Shown piece after piece: positions 1 to 8,923 of a stretch of DNA of 34,057 nucleotides. The DNA is from Saprospiraceae bacterium (GTDB lineage Bacteria > Bacteroidota > Bacteroidia > Chitinophagales > Saprospiraceae). Made by a program: the position numbers and the translations under genes. Below the pieces are notes generated by a model, which saw only the letters and a program-made list of their open reading frames with translations, had not been told where the DNA came from and ran no database searches. Position 1 is the first letter of the stretch. Each line of letters begins with the position of its first letter. The stretch is taken from the NCBI GenBank assembly GCA_023268675.1, contig JALQTV010000007.1, forward strand, positions 1 to 34,057, in the 5' to 3' direction.

Positions 1-110
1 GAAATATTGTAAGACAATTACTTAAATTACTGTTAAAATTCTGTTTTTGCGTACCATTTCGCATAGCAGAAGCCAGCTTTTCGTTTTTTATGAGCTTTTA
101 ATTTAAGCAT

Positions 111-1361
111 TTATTTTTTTAAAAGGTACCTTTTTAGCCAAAAACCCGGTTTCAATAATGCTTCCCGAACGTCAAAGTCACCGGGCATCCGGGAAAGCAA
201 CTCGATTATCCCCTGATGTCTGTTGATCCACCTTACCAAAAGGTTGCAAAAAACGGGATACGTCATGAGTTGTTGAAGTCGGTAACTCAGGCGCATTTCA
301 GCGCCTAAAATCCGGGAAACGTCCCGGTCATATCGAGATAATTTTTGTGCTGAAAAATCATCTTCCTTCAATGCTTCCAGGGCGGTCTGTGCAGCCAGGT
401 AGCCGCTGTAAACAGCATTTCCAATACCCTCTCCGGTCAGGGGGTCTATCAAATGGGCAGCATCGCCGACCAACAAATAATGGTCACCGGAAATGGAACG
501 TGCTACGGAGCCCAGGGGAAGTCCGTAGCCTTGAATTTTTTCATCTAAGAGGGCATTGGCAAAGCGAGGGGCGAGAAGAGGGTGGGTTCGGATAGTCTTA
601 GTAAGCCATTGTTTCAAATCGACCTTTCTTCGCTTCAGCAAATCTTTTCGCAATCCGGCGCCTATATTGGCACTGCCATCGGGAAGCGGGAAGATCCAAA
701 GATAGCCTGGTGTCATCCCCCGGATGAAATAAAATTCAATAGCATCGGGAGGGTTTGCCCAATTGATGTTTCGGGCATAAGCACGGATGGCAATTCCATA
801 GTGTGCAGCAATGTTCTGTAAACCGGCCTGCTCGCGACTAAACTTGCTGTAAGCGCCTCCTGCGTCAATCAATAGTTTGCAGTCACTAAGAAGAGAGCCT
901 GATTTGTCAAACAGCTGATAGCCTCTATCGTGTTTTTTAAAATTAACGGGTGCGGTTGCTTCCAGTAAAGTTATGTTTGGCTGTTTTTTGACTTCTTCTA
1001 CCAGGAAATGGTCAAAATCGTATCTTTTCATGACATATCCGGGTGCGTCGGATAGTTGCCCTGGTAAATTTTTAAAATGTATGTCCAGGGAGTTCATGTC
1101 AGGAGAATAAAAAATTGCCCGGGAGATTGCCCGGCTTTTTTCTGACAGCTGGAGGTTTTGCAGTAATTCAGGGTGGATTCTCCCCAAAATGGTAAGCGCT
1201 TTGGAGCTGATGGCATCCCCACAAATTTTGTCCCTGGGAAATTTTTGTTTGTCGAACAATGTAACGGAAATTCCTGCTTTTGCAAGCGTCAGAGCTGCGG
1301 CAGCTCCTCCCGGACCGGCTCCTATGATACAAACTGTCGTTTGTTTATTGAAATCAATCAT
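111..1361 (-). CDS. Geranylgeranyl reductase family FAD-dependent oxidoreductase
   Basis: A 416-residue flavoprotein of the geranylgeranyl reductase/FixC-like group. The N-terminal dinucleotide-binding motif GAGPGG lies at residues 14-19, the family's Cys-Gly-Asp motif at 47-49, and the second FAD-binding GD followed by AHLIDPLTGEGIGNA at 299-316. Length is normal for the family and the ATG at 1361 sits 10-15 residues before the Rossmann motif, as expected. Relatives reduce isoprenoid double bonds or act as undefined lipid or quinone oxidoreductases; the substrate cannot be read from the sequence. It is divergent from the next gene, with about 140 bp between them. No partner gene points to a pathway. 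Confidence 0.88.
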   Translation of the reverse strand: MIDFNKQTTVCIIGAGPGGAAAALTLAKAGISVTLFDKQKFPRDKICGDAISSKALTILGRIHPELLQNLQLSEKSRAISRAIFYSPDMNSLDIHFKNLPGQLSDAPGYVMKRYDFDHFLVEEVKKQPNITLLEATAPVNFKKHDRGYQLFDKSGSLLSDCKLLIDAGGAYSKFSREQAGLQNIAAHYGIAIRAYARNINWANPPDAIEFYFIRGMTPGYLWIFPLPDGSANIGAGLRKDLLKRRKVDLKQWLTKTIRTHPLLAPRFANALLDEKIQGYGLPLGSVARSISGDHYLLVGDAAHLIDPLTGEGIGNAVYSGYLAAQTALEALKEDDFSAQKLSRYDRDVSRILGAEMRLSYRLQQLMTYPVFCNLLVRWINRHQGIIELLSRMPGDFDVREALLKPGFWLKRYLLKK

Positions 1362-1500
1362 ATTTGGTGCTTTTTGCAGAAACTTATCTTGTCAGCAATT
1401 TATTGACAAAGGTTTGTTTTTTTGCTTGCAGGTAACCTTGTTTTTTGGAGTATTATCGCATCTTTGCGAAAAGCACCGATTCGTATTCAGGTTAATTTGT

Positions 1501-1905
1501 ATGAAATTTGTAGTCATTTCTGATCATAGTACACTAGGCCTGGGCTACCTTGCTACAGCTTATTTCAGTTATTACGCCAATTCAGGTGTACAATGCTCTC
1601 TGAGCACCATCCATCAAGTTGATGATGCCACCTTTCAAATGTTGGAAAGGGTACTGGTAGAGGACAACCTCTTATTGGAAAAACCTGAGAATTTATCAAC
1701 AGAGGTAGGAGATCCACAGGTACTCATTTTGATTGAAACGGATCAACCTGCCGCCATGGCAGTTCAATCAGCACCAAGAGTATATTATGTTCGTCCCGAG
1801 CAGCCTGATCCTGGACTTTCTGAACCAGATCGCTACCGGCAATACAGAGAAGAAATCAAGCGGGAAATTTTGCGCATTATAGGGAAGGAAGAATTGGTGA
1901 GGTAG
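1501..1905 (+). CDS. Degenerate low-molecular-weight phosphatase/arsenate reductase-like protein
   Basis: A 134-residue protein starting at ATG 1501; the frame is open further upstream but that part overlaps the divergent gene and its promoter region. The fold pattern resembles LMW protein tyrosine phosphatases and ArsC-type arsenate reductases: a hydrophobic first strand (KFVVIS), a central strand (VLILIETD), and a tail with PDPGLSEPDRYRQYREEI, like the 'DP..x..eFrxxRdeI' ending of those enzymes. The P-loop CX5R that should follow strand 1 is absent: the segment reads SDHSTLGLG, with no Cys and no Arg. If the assignment is right it is a pseudoenzyme. The similarity is judged by eye and is weak; an unrelated small alpha/beta protein is possible. 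Confidence 0.6.
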   Translation: MKFVVISDHSTLGLGYLATAYFSYYANSGVQCSLSTIHQVDDATFQMLERVLVEDNLLLEKPENLSTEVGDPQVLILIETDQPAAMAVQSAPRVYYVRPEQPDPGLSEPDRYRQYREEIKREILRIIGKEELVR

Positions 1906-1939
1906 TATCCGACCAGGGTGTTTCCCCTGTCGGATACTA
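1903..1939. terminator. Bidirectional terminator hairpin
   Basis: TAGTATCCGAC (1903-1913) pairs perfectly with GTCGGATACTA (1929-1939), and the inner AGGG/CCCCT can extend the stem. The left arm contains the stop codon of the preceding gene, and the hairpin lies between two convergent genes, so it can serve both. There is no long U tract. Confidence 0.75.
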
Positions 1940-1954
1940 TTGGGTACGCTCTCA

Positions 1955-2773
1955 TTAATTGTTTCCTAAAATCAAGGGCAAACCATCGTCTCCGCTGCCT
2001 ACGACAATTACCTTGGCATTGGGTGATTTGGTAAGTTCCAGCGTAGCCTCAATCCCTTTGTCTTTCAGGATATTGTTGGTAAGACTTGCATTTAGAATCT
2101 GGTTGGCTCTTGCTTTGGCTTCTGCTTCAATGATTTTCCGCTCAGCTTCTTTGCGTTCCTGCTCAAGGATATATTCGTATTTAAGTGCAAGTTGCTCTGC
2201 CTGGATTTTCTCTTCAATAGCAGTTTTTACTTTGTCCGGAAGCGTGATATCGCGGATCAGAGTGGCTTTGAGTTCGATAAAGTTCCCCTGGAGGTTGTTC
2301 ATAAGATCCTGCTGAATGAGTTCCTGTACTTCGTTGCGACGGGTAGAGTACAACTCTTCAGGGGTAAACTGACCGATAATGGATCGGACAGAAGACCTGA
2401 TTTCCGGTCTGACCAGCGAATTGAGGTAGTCAACTCCAAATTGTTCGTGAAGGTTGGCTATGCGGTTGTAAAAAGGGTTGACCCTAACGGTGACATCCAC
2501 GCTGATGTTCAAACCATTGCTGGAGAGTACGGTCATGGATTCTTCTACTTGTTTTTCCCTCACATCATAAACAAACATTTTATTCCAGGGTGCTATGATG
2601 TGGAACCCGGGGGTATAGGTCTTGTCTTTTTCCAGCCCTCCACCGAACCTTTTGAATAGTACGCCTCTCTCACCTGCGTCTATGGTGAGAAAAGTTGCGT
2701 TGGAGAAAGAAAGAATGACAATGAGTGCGAAAAAGGCGAAAATCGCGGTAGTAATCAGTTTGCTTTGTCCCAT
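1955..2773 (-). CDS. Prohibitin/SPFH-domain membrane protein
   Basis: A 272-residue SPFH (prohibitin/HflC-like) protein. One N-terminal transmembrane segment (about residues 7-27) is followed by the SPFH domain (IDAGERGVLFKRFGGG onward, about 30-190). A charged, Ala/Glu/Lys-rich coiled-coil stretch follows at about 190-235 (EEKIQAEQLALKYEYILEQE) and then a short C-terminal region. Family members form ring-like assemblies at the inner membrane and often modulate FtsH proteolysis. HflK and HflC normally come as a pair; here there is one gene, so 'prohibitin family' is safer than hflC. Start ATG at 2773 directly precedes the membrane anchor. It has its own upstream region, divergent from the cytochrome gene. 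Confidence 0.9.
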   Translation of the reverse strand: MGQSKLITTAIFAFFALIVILSFSNATFLTIDAGERGVLFKRFGGGLEKDKTYTPGFHIIAPWNKMFVYDVREKQVEESMTVLSSNGLNISVDVTVRVNPFYNRIANLHEQFGVDYLNSLVRPEIRSSVRSIIGQFTPEELYSTRRNEVQELIQQDLMNNLQGNFIELKATLIRDITLPDKVKTAIEEKIQAEQLALKYEYILEQERKEAERKIIEAEAKARANQILNASLTNNILKDKGIEATLELTKSPNAKVIVVGSGDDGLPLILGNN

Positions 2774-3026
2774 ATTGATGTTTTATATTAGGTTGTTGTA
2801 CAATTGTAACAGCTTTTACCAGAATGTAACACCGGTATCCTTTAAGGGGTTGCCGGGCTGATGTATTCTTCTAAATTTATTGAAAAATATTTTGATTGGG
2901 TGCTGTTTGCGATGAAATGCTTGTTTTTTCCGATAATCAGCGATAATTTCCGCTCCGGCCAAAACCAGGCAAGTTGAGCTTTGTTTCTTAATTGCTTATC
3001 AATCACCCAAAATAATACCTTGTACC

Positions 3027-3365
3027 ATGTTTAAGAGAAATGTTTACCTTTTTTTACTGATAGCGATGGCTGTTTATGCCTGTGGCAACCAATCAACAGA
3101 AACTTCAACCCAATCAGAGGCGGTTGCTGTGAGTAAGCCTGTTGACGGAGAGAAAATATACAAAACTTATTGTGTTACCTGCCATGGCATTGCCGGAGAT
3201 ATGGGAGCAAGTGGGGCTGCTAATTTGCAGGATTCCAAACTGTCTCTTGAGGAGCGGGTAGCCGTCATTACCAATGGCCGCAATCTGATGAACAGTTTCA
3301 AAAGTCTGATGAGCGAAGAAAAAATCGAGGCGGTTGCTGCCTATACGATGACCTTATCTAAGTAA
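3027..3365 (+). CDS. Monohaem cytochrome c lipoprotein
   Basis: A 112-residue exported c-type cytochrome. The signal peptide ends in a lipobox-like YAC (Cys19), followed by a Ser/Thr/Gln linker typical of Bacteroidota lipoproteins. The haem-attachment motif CVTCH is at residues 49-53. Near the C-terminus NLMNSFKSLMSEEKIEAVAAY matches the usual 'M-P-x-F... e-i-x-a-v-a-x-Y' helix that supplies the axial Met. It probably acts as a small electron carrier anchored in the envelope; its redox partner is not encoded here. It is the first gene of a probable operon with anmK 16 nt downstream. Confidence 0.9.
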   Translation: MFKRNVYLFLLIAMAVYACGNQSTETSTQSEAVAVSKPVDGEKIYKTYCVTCHGIAGDMGASGAANLQDSKLSLEERVAVITNGRNLMNSFKSLMSEEKIEAVAAYTMTLSK

Positions 3366-3381
3366 ATTTAATTTAATTGTG

Positions 3382-4518
3382 ATGACCGAAAAAAGGGGGT
3401 ATCGCATAGCGGGCCTTATGTCTGGTAGTTCGCTTGATGGCTTGGATCTGGCCATTTGCCATTTTGAGGTAGGCAGGGACGGATCGGGGCAATTTCGTTT
3501 GTTTGATTGGTCCATCGAGTCGGGAATTACCCTGCCCTATGACGAGTCATGGCAGCAGGCCCTGGCGGGTGCGATTCACCTGAGTGGAAAAGAATTAATT
3601 CATTTGCATACTGCTTTGGGGGCTTATTGGGCTGAATTGCTGGAACCTCATCTGGATGGATTGCCATTAGACGCGATTGCTTCTCACGGACATACGGTTT
3701 TTCATGAGCCTGAAGCGGGGTATACGCTCCAAATTGGAGACGGTGCCTATCTGGCAACCAAATTGGGATACCCACTCATAGAAGGGTTTCGGTATGCTGA
3801 TATTGCAGCTGGAGGACAGGGGGCTCCCATTGCCCCGATTGCAGATAAGTGGCTCTTTCCGGAGTACGATCTGATGCTCAATATCGGTGGGATAGCCAAC
3901 ATAACCTGCAATACAGGAGATCAATGGATAGCTTTTGACATCTGTGGAGCCAACCAGATTCTTAATGCGCTGGCGGGATTGGAGGGTAAAGAGTACGATG
4001 CAGATGGAAAGATGGCAAGTGAGGGAATACTTCTCCCGGATTTGTACACACAACAGGCGTCTCTTCCTTTTTTCGGACAAGCTTTTCCCAAATCTTTGAG
4101 CAATGAATGGGTGGCACGGCAGCAAACGCAGGTTTTTCTGGAATTCAAAGCCAGGACAAGCGACAGGTTGTACACCGCTTGTCAATTGAGTGCTGATTTG
4201 ATAGTAGCAGCCATTAGCGAGTTGACAGATACTTATGCACTACGAGGCAGTAAGCCATTGCGACTGCTGCTGACCGGCGGTGGAGCATTTAATGGCTTTT
4301 TGGTAGAAAAAATCCGTACCTCGGCTATGGCAAAGGGCATGGATGTAGCACTGGAGGTGCCCGATTCTACAATTGTAGCTTTCAAGGAGGCCGCCATGAT
4401 TGCGCTCATGGGCGTATTCAGATTAGAAAATCAGCCAAATTGCATTTCCAGCGTAACAGGTGCGGAGAGAGATTCCATTGCAGGGGTGATTCATCAGGGT
4501 TGGAAAAACTTTTCTTAA
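3382..4518 (+). CDS. anmK: Anhydro-N-acetylmuramic acid kinase
   Basis: A 378-residue sugar kinase that converts 1,6-anhydro-MurNAc, released by peptidoglycan turnover, to MurNAc-6-phosphate in the cytoplasm. Visible motifs: N-terminal GLMSGSSLDGLDLA (phosphate-binding loop), ASHGHTVFHEP, LQIGDGAYLA, GGQGAPIAPI, NIGGIANIT, AFDICGANQILN (position of the catalytic Asp in FDxGxxN), and LTGGGAFNGFLVEKI. These match the Bacteroidota branch of AnmK better than the E. coli branch, where the Asp motif is FDTGPGN. ATG 3382 is preferred over the overlapping GTG at 3379. The stop codon at 4516-4518 directly abuts the ATG of the next gene, suggesting translational coupling. Confidence 0.92.
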   Translation: MTEKRGYRIAGLMSGSSLDGLDLAICHFEVGRDGSGQFRLFDWSIESGITLPYDESWQQALAGAIHLSGKELIHLHTALGAYWAELLEPHLDGLPLDAIASHGHTVFHEPEAGYTLQIGDGAYLATKLGYPLIEGFRYADIAAGGQGAPIAPIADKWLFPEYDLMLNIGGIANITCNTGDQWIAFDICGANQILNALAGLEGKEYDADGKMASEGILLPDLYTQQASLPFFGQAFPKSLSNEWVARQQTQVFLEFKARTSDRLYTACQLSADLIVAAISELTDTYALRGSKPLRLLLTGGGAFNGFLVEKIRTSAMAKGMDVALEVPDSTIVAFKEAAMIALMGVFRLENQPNCISSVTGAERDSIAGVIHQGWKNFS

Positions 4519-5556
4519 ATGAGCCACGATCCTATACTTGAACAAAAAATATTGGTTACAGGGGCCAGTGGTTTGCTGGGGGCTTATCTGATTCAGCATT
4601 TGTTGCACAAAGGGTATCGCGATATACGTGCAATCAGGCGTGCGGACAGCAGGCTTGAGTTGCTAGAGGGGCTTACAGATCGGTTGGAGTGGGTGCATGC
4701 CGATATTCTGGACGTAGCTGATATGGACGAAGCCATGAGGGGCGTAGACCTGGTTTTTCATTGTGCGGCACTGGTGAGCTTCGATCCCCGCCAAAAGAAA
4801 AAGCTCATGCAGGTCAATGTAGAGGGAACAGCGAATGTGGTCAATTGTGCGCTGTCTGCGGGAGTAAAGAAATTTATTCATGTAAGTTCTATTGCCGCCC
4901 TGGGAAATGGAAAACCGGGTGAGGTACTCGATGAATCTTCTGTCTGGGAAAAAGGCAAGAGCGATCCCGGATATGGGTTGAGCAAATACTTATCTGAGCG
5001 GGAAGTTTGGCGAGGCATGGCTGAAGGCATGCAGGTGGCGATTGTCAACCCTTCCGTCATTCTGGGCAGTGGTCGTTGGGAGGAAGGACCGGGGCTGTTT
5101 TTCTCAATGATACACGGAGGCTTTTCTTTTTACCCGACAGGGGGCACAGGTTTCGTTGATGTCAGAGACGTTGCGGCTTTTATGGTCAAATTGGGGGAAA
5201 AGGATGCTGCCTTCGGCAAAAAATACATTCTCAATAGTGAGAACCTTCGCTACCGGGCTTTTTTTTTAGCGATAGCTGAGGAATTCGGGAAAAAGCCTCC
5301 GGGGATAAAGATAAATACTTTCCTGCGCTTTCTTGCAGGCCTGGTAATGTTGCCTGTTGGATTGTTTTCGAAAAGGGAAGTTATGGTCACTCCAAGGACG
5401 CTCAAACAGGCTGCTCGTTTTTCGCGCTACAACAATGAGCGCTCCAGAGCAATGTCCGATTTTGAGTACATCCCCGTAAGAGCAACCATAGCTGCCGTTT
5501 GCCAGCATTTTCTAAACACGGGCGAAGTGGGAAAATTGCTACCTCCAGTAGAATAA
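4519..5556 (+). CDS. NAD-dependent epimerase/dehydratase (extended SDR)
   Basis: A 345-residue extended short-chain dehydrogenase. The Rossmann motif TGASGLLGAYL is at about residues 14-24 and the catalytic YxxxK is in the context YGLSKYLSE. Downstream, VNPSVILGSG and the Phe/Tyr-rich TGGTGFVDVRDVA region are typical of the dihydroflavonol-4-reductase-like subgroup common in Bacteroidota. The reaction is an NAD(P)-linked oxidation or reduction of an unidentified substrate. It begins immediately after the anmK stop with no gap, so it is the third gene of the cytochrome c-anmK-epimerase unit, and it converges on the aminotransferase gene 17 bp away without an obvious terminator. Confidence 0.88.
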   Translation: MSHDPILEQKILVTGASGLLGAYLIQHLLHKGYRDIRAIRRADSRLELLEGLTDRLEWVHADILDVADMDEAMRGVDLVFHCAALVSFDPRQKKKLMQVNVEGTANVVNCALSAGVKKFIHVSSIAALGNGKPGEVLDESSVWEKGKSDPGYGLSKYLSEREVWRGMAEGMQVAIVNPSVILGSGRWEEGPGLFFSMIHGGFSFYPTGGTGFVDVRDVAAFMVKLGEKDAAFGKKYILNSENLRYRAFFLAIAEEFGKKPPGIKINTFLRFLAGLVMLPVGLFSKREVMVTPRTLKQAARFSRYNNERSRAMSDFEYIPVRATIAAVCQHFLNTGEVGKLLPPVE

Positions 5557-5573
5557 TCATCGATCTCAGCGAT

Positions 5574-6422
5574 TCAGGAAAAAACCGCCTTTGCGTGTAT
5601 TTTGTCCCGGTAATCCAGATAACGCTGCTTTAATTCCATCGTTTTTGATCCCGGATGACCGTTTCCAATGATTGCATCGTCAATTTGGATAACCGGCAAC
5701 AGGGCTTTCGTAGAGCTGGTCAAAAATGCTTCCTGAGCAGATTTGATTTCTTCCAGTGTGATAGGTCTTTCTTCTACGGGCATTGTTTCTGATGCTACCT
5801 TAATGATGTGTTTTCTTGTAACCCCCATCAGAATATTTGTATTTGGGGTACAAAGGACTCCATTTGCATCTATCATAAAGATATTCGACCTGGCAGACTC
5901 CGAGATGTACTTTCCGTCGTAATACAGCGCATCGGATGCTCCCTGCTTTTTCAATTCTTCCAACAACCAAATACCGGTCACGTAATTGAGTGACTTGATT
6001 TCCGGCATTTCCCGGGTAAACCGATGCGAGATCATTTTGATACCTGATTCATAGCTCGATGCTGGATAGCTGGATGCAGGATATTGCAAAACCAACAGGT
6101 TCGGTGTGGTAGGCGTATAGCCGTCTGTGGCATAGCCTCCTGTGAGAAGCAGTCTGATGCCAGCGTCGGGCTGTCCATTGGCCTCCAATAGATGTAATAT
6201 TTGTTGTTGAACTTCCTCTAAAGAAAAGGGCAGATCAAGCCTGAGTAGCTTGGCCGAGTGAAAAAATCGATTGAGGTAATCCTGCAAGAAATACGGTTTG
6301 TAATCTTTTACCAGAAAATAATCAAATGCACCGTATCCTCTCAGCAGTGCAAGGTCGGTGACCTTTACAGCTGCATCCTGGACTCCGGTAAGCTCTCCGT
6401 TGACATAACAATACTGGATCAT
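5574..6422 (-). CDS. Class IV (fold-type IV) PLP-dependent aminotransferase
   Basis: About 282 residues from ATG 6422 (MIQYCYVNGEL); a TTG six codons upstream is a less likely start. The protein matches the branched-chain/D-amino-acid aminotransferase and aminodeoxychorismate lyase fold. Features are an N-terminal VNGEL strand, LLRGYGAFD, the PLP Schiff-base Lys in EIKSLNYVTG, the cofactor-contacting Glu in SESARSNIFMID, and GVTRKHIIKVASE near the C-terminal domain. These motifs do not separate BCAT from D-alanine transaminase or PabC, so no gene symbol is given. It is transcribed alone, convergent with the epimerase gene. Confidence 0.87.
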   Translation of the reverse strand: MIQYCYVNGELTGVQDAAVKVTDLALLRGYGAFDYFLVKDYKPYFLQDYLNRFFHSAKLLRLDLPFSLEEVQQQILHLLEANGQPDAGIRLLLTGGYATDGYTPTTPNLLVLQYPASSYPASSYESGIKMISHRFTREMPEIKSLNYVTGIWLLEELKKQGASDALYYDGKYISESARSNIFMIDANGVLCTPNTNILMGVTRKHIIKVASETMPVEERPITLEEIKSAQEAFLTSSTKALLPVIQIDDAIIGNGHPGSKTMELKQRYLDYRDKIHAKAVFS

Positions 6423-6640
6423 GCGTTGGCTTTTGAACAAAAATAAAAATTACGGAATCAATTTATCAGAAAATTATCATAGCTCACCAATTGTACTGAT
6501 TTTTCTCATTATCTGTGATTTAGCGGGGGTAAAATTTTTTATTTAGGTCGAAAACGGGCTAAATTAATAGGGAATAAGGGATGGGGATGAGGATATCGCC
6601 TCTTTCCCATGAAAAACAAATTTACCTAAAATCTAATTTT

Positions 6641-8767
6641 ATGGAATACGACAGCGCCAATTTGAGAAATGTAGTTTTGTTGGGGCACTCCGGTTCAGGC
6701 AAAACCAGTCTTGCAGAATGTATGCTTTTTGAAGCAGGGGCCATCTCCAGAAGGGGATCTGTTGATGACCTTTCGGCGGTATCTGATTATACCGACCTTG
6801 AACACGACAGGAAAAATTCAATTTTCAGTACCCTGATGCATGCACGTTGGAAAGACTCCAAGATCAACCTGATTGATACACCGGGTTTTGATGACTTTGT
6901 CGGAGAGGTTGTCGCTTCCATGAAAGTTGCAGATACAGCGCTTATGTTGCTGAATGCAAAACACGGAGTAGAAGTAGGGACGGAACTTCTCTGGGAATAC
7001 ATAGAAAAGTTTCAGACGCCTACACTATTTGTGATTAATCAGGTGGAGGACGAAAAAGCAGATTACGATTTGACGCTCGAACAAGCTGTGCAGCGCTTCG
7101 GATCCAGTGTACTTCCCATTCAGTATCCTTTGGAGCATGGGGAGGGCTTTCACACCATCGTGGATGCACTTACCATGCACGCTTATGTATTCAGAGAAGC
7201 GGGAGGCAAGCCGGAAAAAGAGCCCATTCCCGAATCCGAACTCCAGCGTGCAAAAGACATGCACAATGCACTGGTAGAGGCAGCAGCAGAGAATGACGAG
7301 GGTTTGATGGAACGATATTTTGAGAAAGGTACCCTCACAGAAGAAGAACTTGCCAGCGGACTTAGAATTGCTATTGCCAACCAACAGATATTTCCGGTTT
7401 TTTGTGCATCCGCACTCAATAATATGGGCAGCGGTCGTATCATGGGTTTCATCAATGATATTTGTCCGTCTCCGGCTGACAGACCTGCCGCTCCATTGAC
7501 TGATGGAGGAAAGCTGGCTTGCGATGCCTCTGATAAGACCAGCGTTTTTATTTACAAAACCATTACTGAACCCAGAGTGGGTTTGGTGTCTTATTTTAAG
7601 GTATATTCGGGGGTACTCCGGGCAGGAGACGAACTGGTCAACAGCAAAAACCAGACAGTCGAGCGATTTGGGCAGATTTTTGTGGTCAACGGCAAACAAC
7701 GTGACCAGGTGAATGTCTTGTCTGCAGGAGATATTGGAGCTACTGTAAAATTAAAAAATTCTCATACCAACAATACCTTGAATGCCAAGGGTACAGACAG
7801 GACTATAGACCCTATTCACTTCCCTGAATCCCGGATTCGAGTGGCAGTAGAAGCTTCCAGTAAATCGGATATGGAAAAATTATTCAAGGCGCTGCACCAA
7901 CTCGAAGAGGAAGATCCTACTTTGGTAGTTGAGCAGTCTCCTACTTTGAAGCAGACACTATTGTTCGCTCAGGGGCAATTGCACCTGGATCTTGTTAAAT
8001 ACCGGGTAGAAAAGGGCAGTGGGGTAGAAATGCAGATGGTTCGTCCCAGAATTGCTTTCCGTGAGACCATCACCCGAATGGCAGAAACCCACTACCGCCA
8101 TAAAAAACAGACCGGTGGTGCCGGGCAATTTGCCGAGGTACACATGCGCGTAGAACCGTATTACGAGGGAATGGAAGATCCGGCAGGGTTGAGTGTGCGG
8201 CATAAAGAAGTGGATGATTTACCCTGGGGTGGCAAGCTCGCTTTTTATTGGTGTATCGTTGGAGGTTCCATCGATGCCAAGTATGCCAGTGCTATCAAGA
8301 AGGGGATCATGCAAAAAATGGAAGAAGGTCCCTTGACAGGATCCAATTGCCAGGATGTCCGGGTCTGCATTACCGATGGAAAAATGCACGCGGTGGATTC
8401 CAATGATATGGCGTTTATGCTGGCTTCTTCTCATGCATTCAAGGATGCCTTTGTGGATGCAAGTCCTCAGATTCTGGAACCAATTTTTGATGTGGAAGTA
8501 CTCTGCTCAGAGGAGGCTATGGGAGATGTAATGGGCGATCTGCAGACGCGTCGTGCGATCATCATGGGGATGAGTGCAGAAAGCCATTATCAAAAAATTA
8601 TGGCTAAAGTTCCTCAAATGGAATTGTACCAGTATTCTTCCACCCTGCGTTCGCTTTCGCAGGGAAGGGCTAAGTTTACCCGGAAATTTGCTGAATACCA
8701 GCCGGTAACGCCGGATATACAACAAAAGCTTGTGGAAGCACATGCTCATGTGATGGAAGAAGCCTGA
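6641..8767 (+). CDS. Elongation factor G-like translational GTPase (second EF-G paralogue)
   Basis: A 708-residue translational GTPase. ATG 6641 is chosen because it stands 14 residues before the P-loop; the frame opens 20 codons earlier at 6581. P-loop GHSGSGKT at 15-22, G3 DTPG at 79-82, and switch and G5 elements (CASAL) are present. Domains II-V follow (KTSVFIYKTITEPRVGL; domain IV KKQTGGAGQFAEVHMRVEP; domain V with MGDVMGDLQTRR). The G4 guanine-specificity motif is NQVE (133-136) instead of the usual NKxD. This is the second, divergent EF-G often found in Bacteroidota; it may act in ribosome recycling or a specialised translation step, which is inference. A strong terminator follows. Confidence 0.9.
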   Translation: MEYDSANLRNVVLLGHSGSGKTSLAECMLFEAGAISRRGSVDDLSAVSDYTDLEHDRKNSIFSTLMHARWKDSKINLIDTPGFDDFVGEVVASMKVADTALMLLNAKHGVEVGTELLWEYIEKFQTPTLFVINQVEDEKADYDLTLEQAVQRFGSSVLPIQYPLEHGEGFHTIVDALTMHAYVFREAGGKPEKEPIPESELQRAKDMHNALVEAAAENDEGLMERYFEKGTLTEEELASGLRIAIANQQIFPVFCASALNNMGSGRIMGFINDICPSPADRPAAPLTDGGKLACDASDKTSVFIYKTITEPRVGLVSYFKVYSGVLRAGDELVNSKNQTVERFGQIFVVNGKQRDQVNVLSAGDIGATVKLKNSHTNNTLNAKGTDRTIDPIHFPESRIRVAVEASSKSDMEKLFKALHQLEEEDPTLVVEQSPTLKQTLLFAQGQLHLDLVKYRVEKGSGVEMQMVRPRIAFRETITRMAETHYRHKKQTGGAGQFAEVHMRVEPYYEGMEDPAGLSVRHKEVDDLPWGGKLAFYWCIVGGSIDAKYASAIKKGIMQKMEEGPLTGSNCQDVRVCITDGKMHAVDSNDMAFMLASSHAFKDAFVDASPQILEPIFDVEVLCSEEAMGDVMGDLQTRRAIIMGMSAESHYQKIMAKVPQMELYQYSSTLRSLSQGRAKFTRKFAEYQPVTPDIQQKLVEAHAHVMEEA

Positions 8768-8797
8768 TGCGTAAATATTGTAATTAGAATTGGCAGA

Positions 8798-8831
8798 AGT
8801 CCCGAAAAGTGCGATCTTTTCGGGGCTTTTT
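8798..8831 (+). terminator. Rho-independent terminator after the EF-G-like gene
   Basis: CCCGAAAAG (8801-8809) pairs with CTTTTCGGG (8816-8824), the stem can extend by AG(T)/(G)CT, and it is followed by CTTTTT. It separates the GTPase gene from the molybdenum enzyme operon. Confidence 0.88.
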
Positions 8832-8923
8832 GCGCTTAGTGGAGGACGTTTTTGTATTGTTTTGACAATCAACAGGATACTGCGAAGACAGTTTTCTCCA
8901 CTTGTGTTGACAAAACCCCCGGT

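Noticed and set aside
1440-1466. Promoter TTTG/TCTTTG before the phosphatase-like gene
   Set aside because: The spacing between the elements is about 11 nt, not the 19-20 expected for Bacteroidota promoters.
1189-1500. Long N-terminal extension of the phosphatase-like protein
   Set aside because: It overlaps the divergent flavoprotein gene and its promoter region, has no domain character, and ATG 1501 gives a proper first beta-strand.
1955-2773. HflC of an HflKC pair
   Set aside because: No HflK gene is adjacent, and single SPFH proteins of this type are better called prohibitin-family.
7025-7699. Long open frame on the minus strand within the EF-G-like gene
   Set aside because: It is fully antisense to a well-supported gene and has no recognisable motif.
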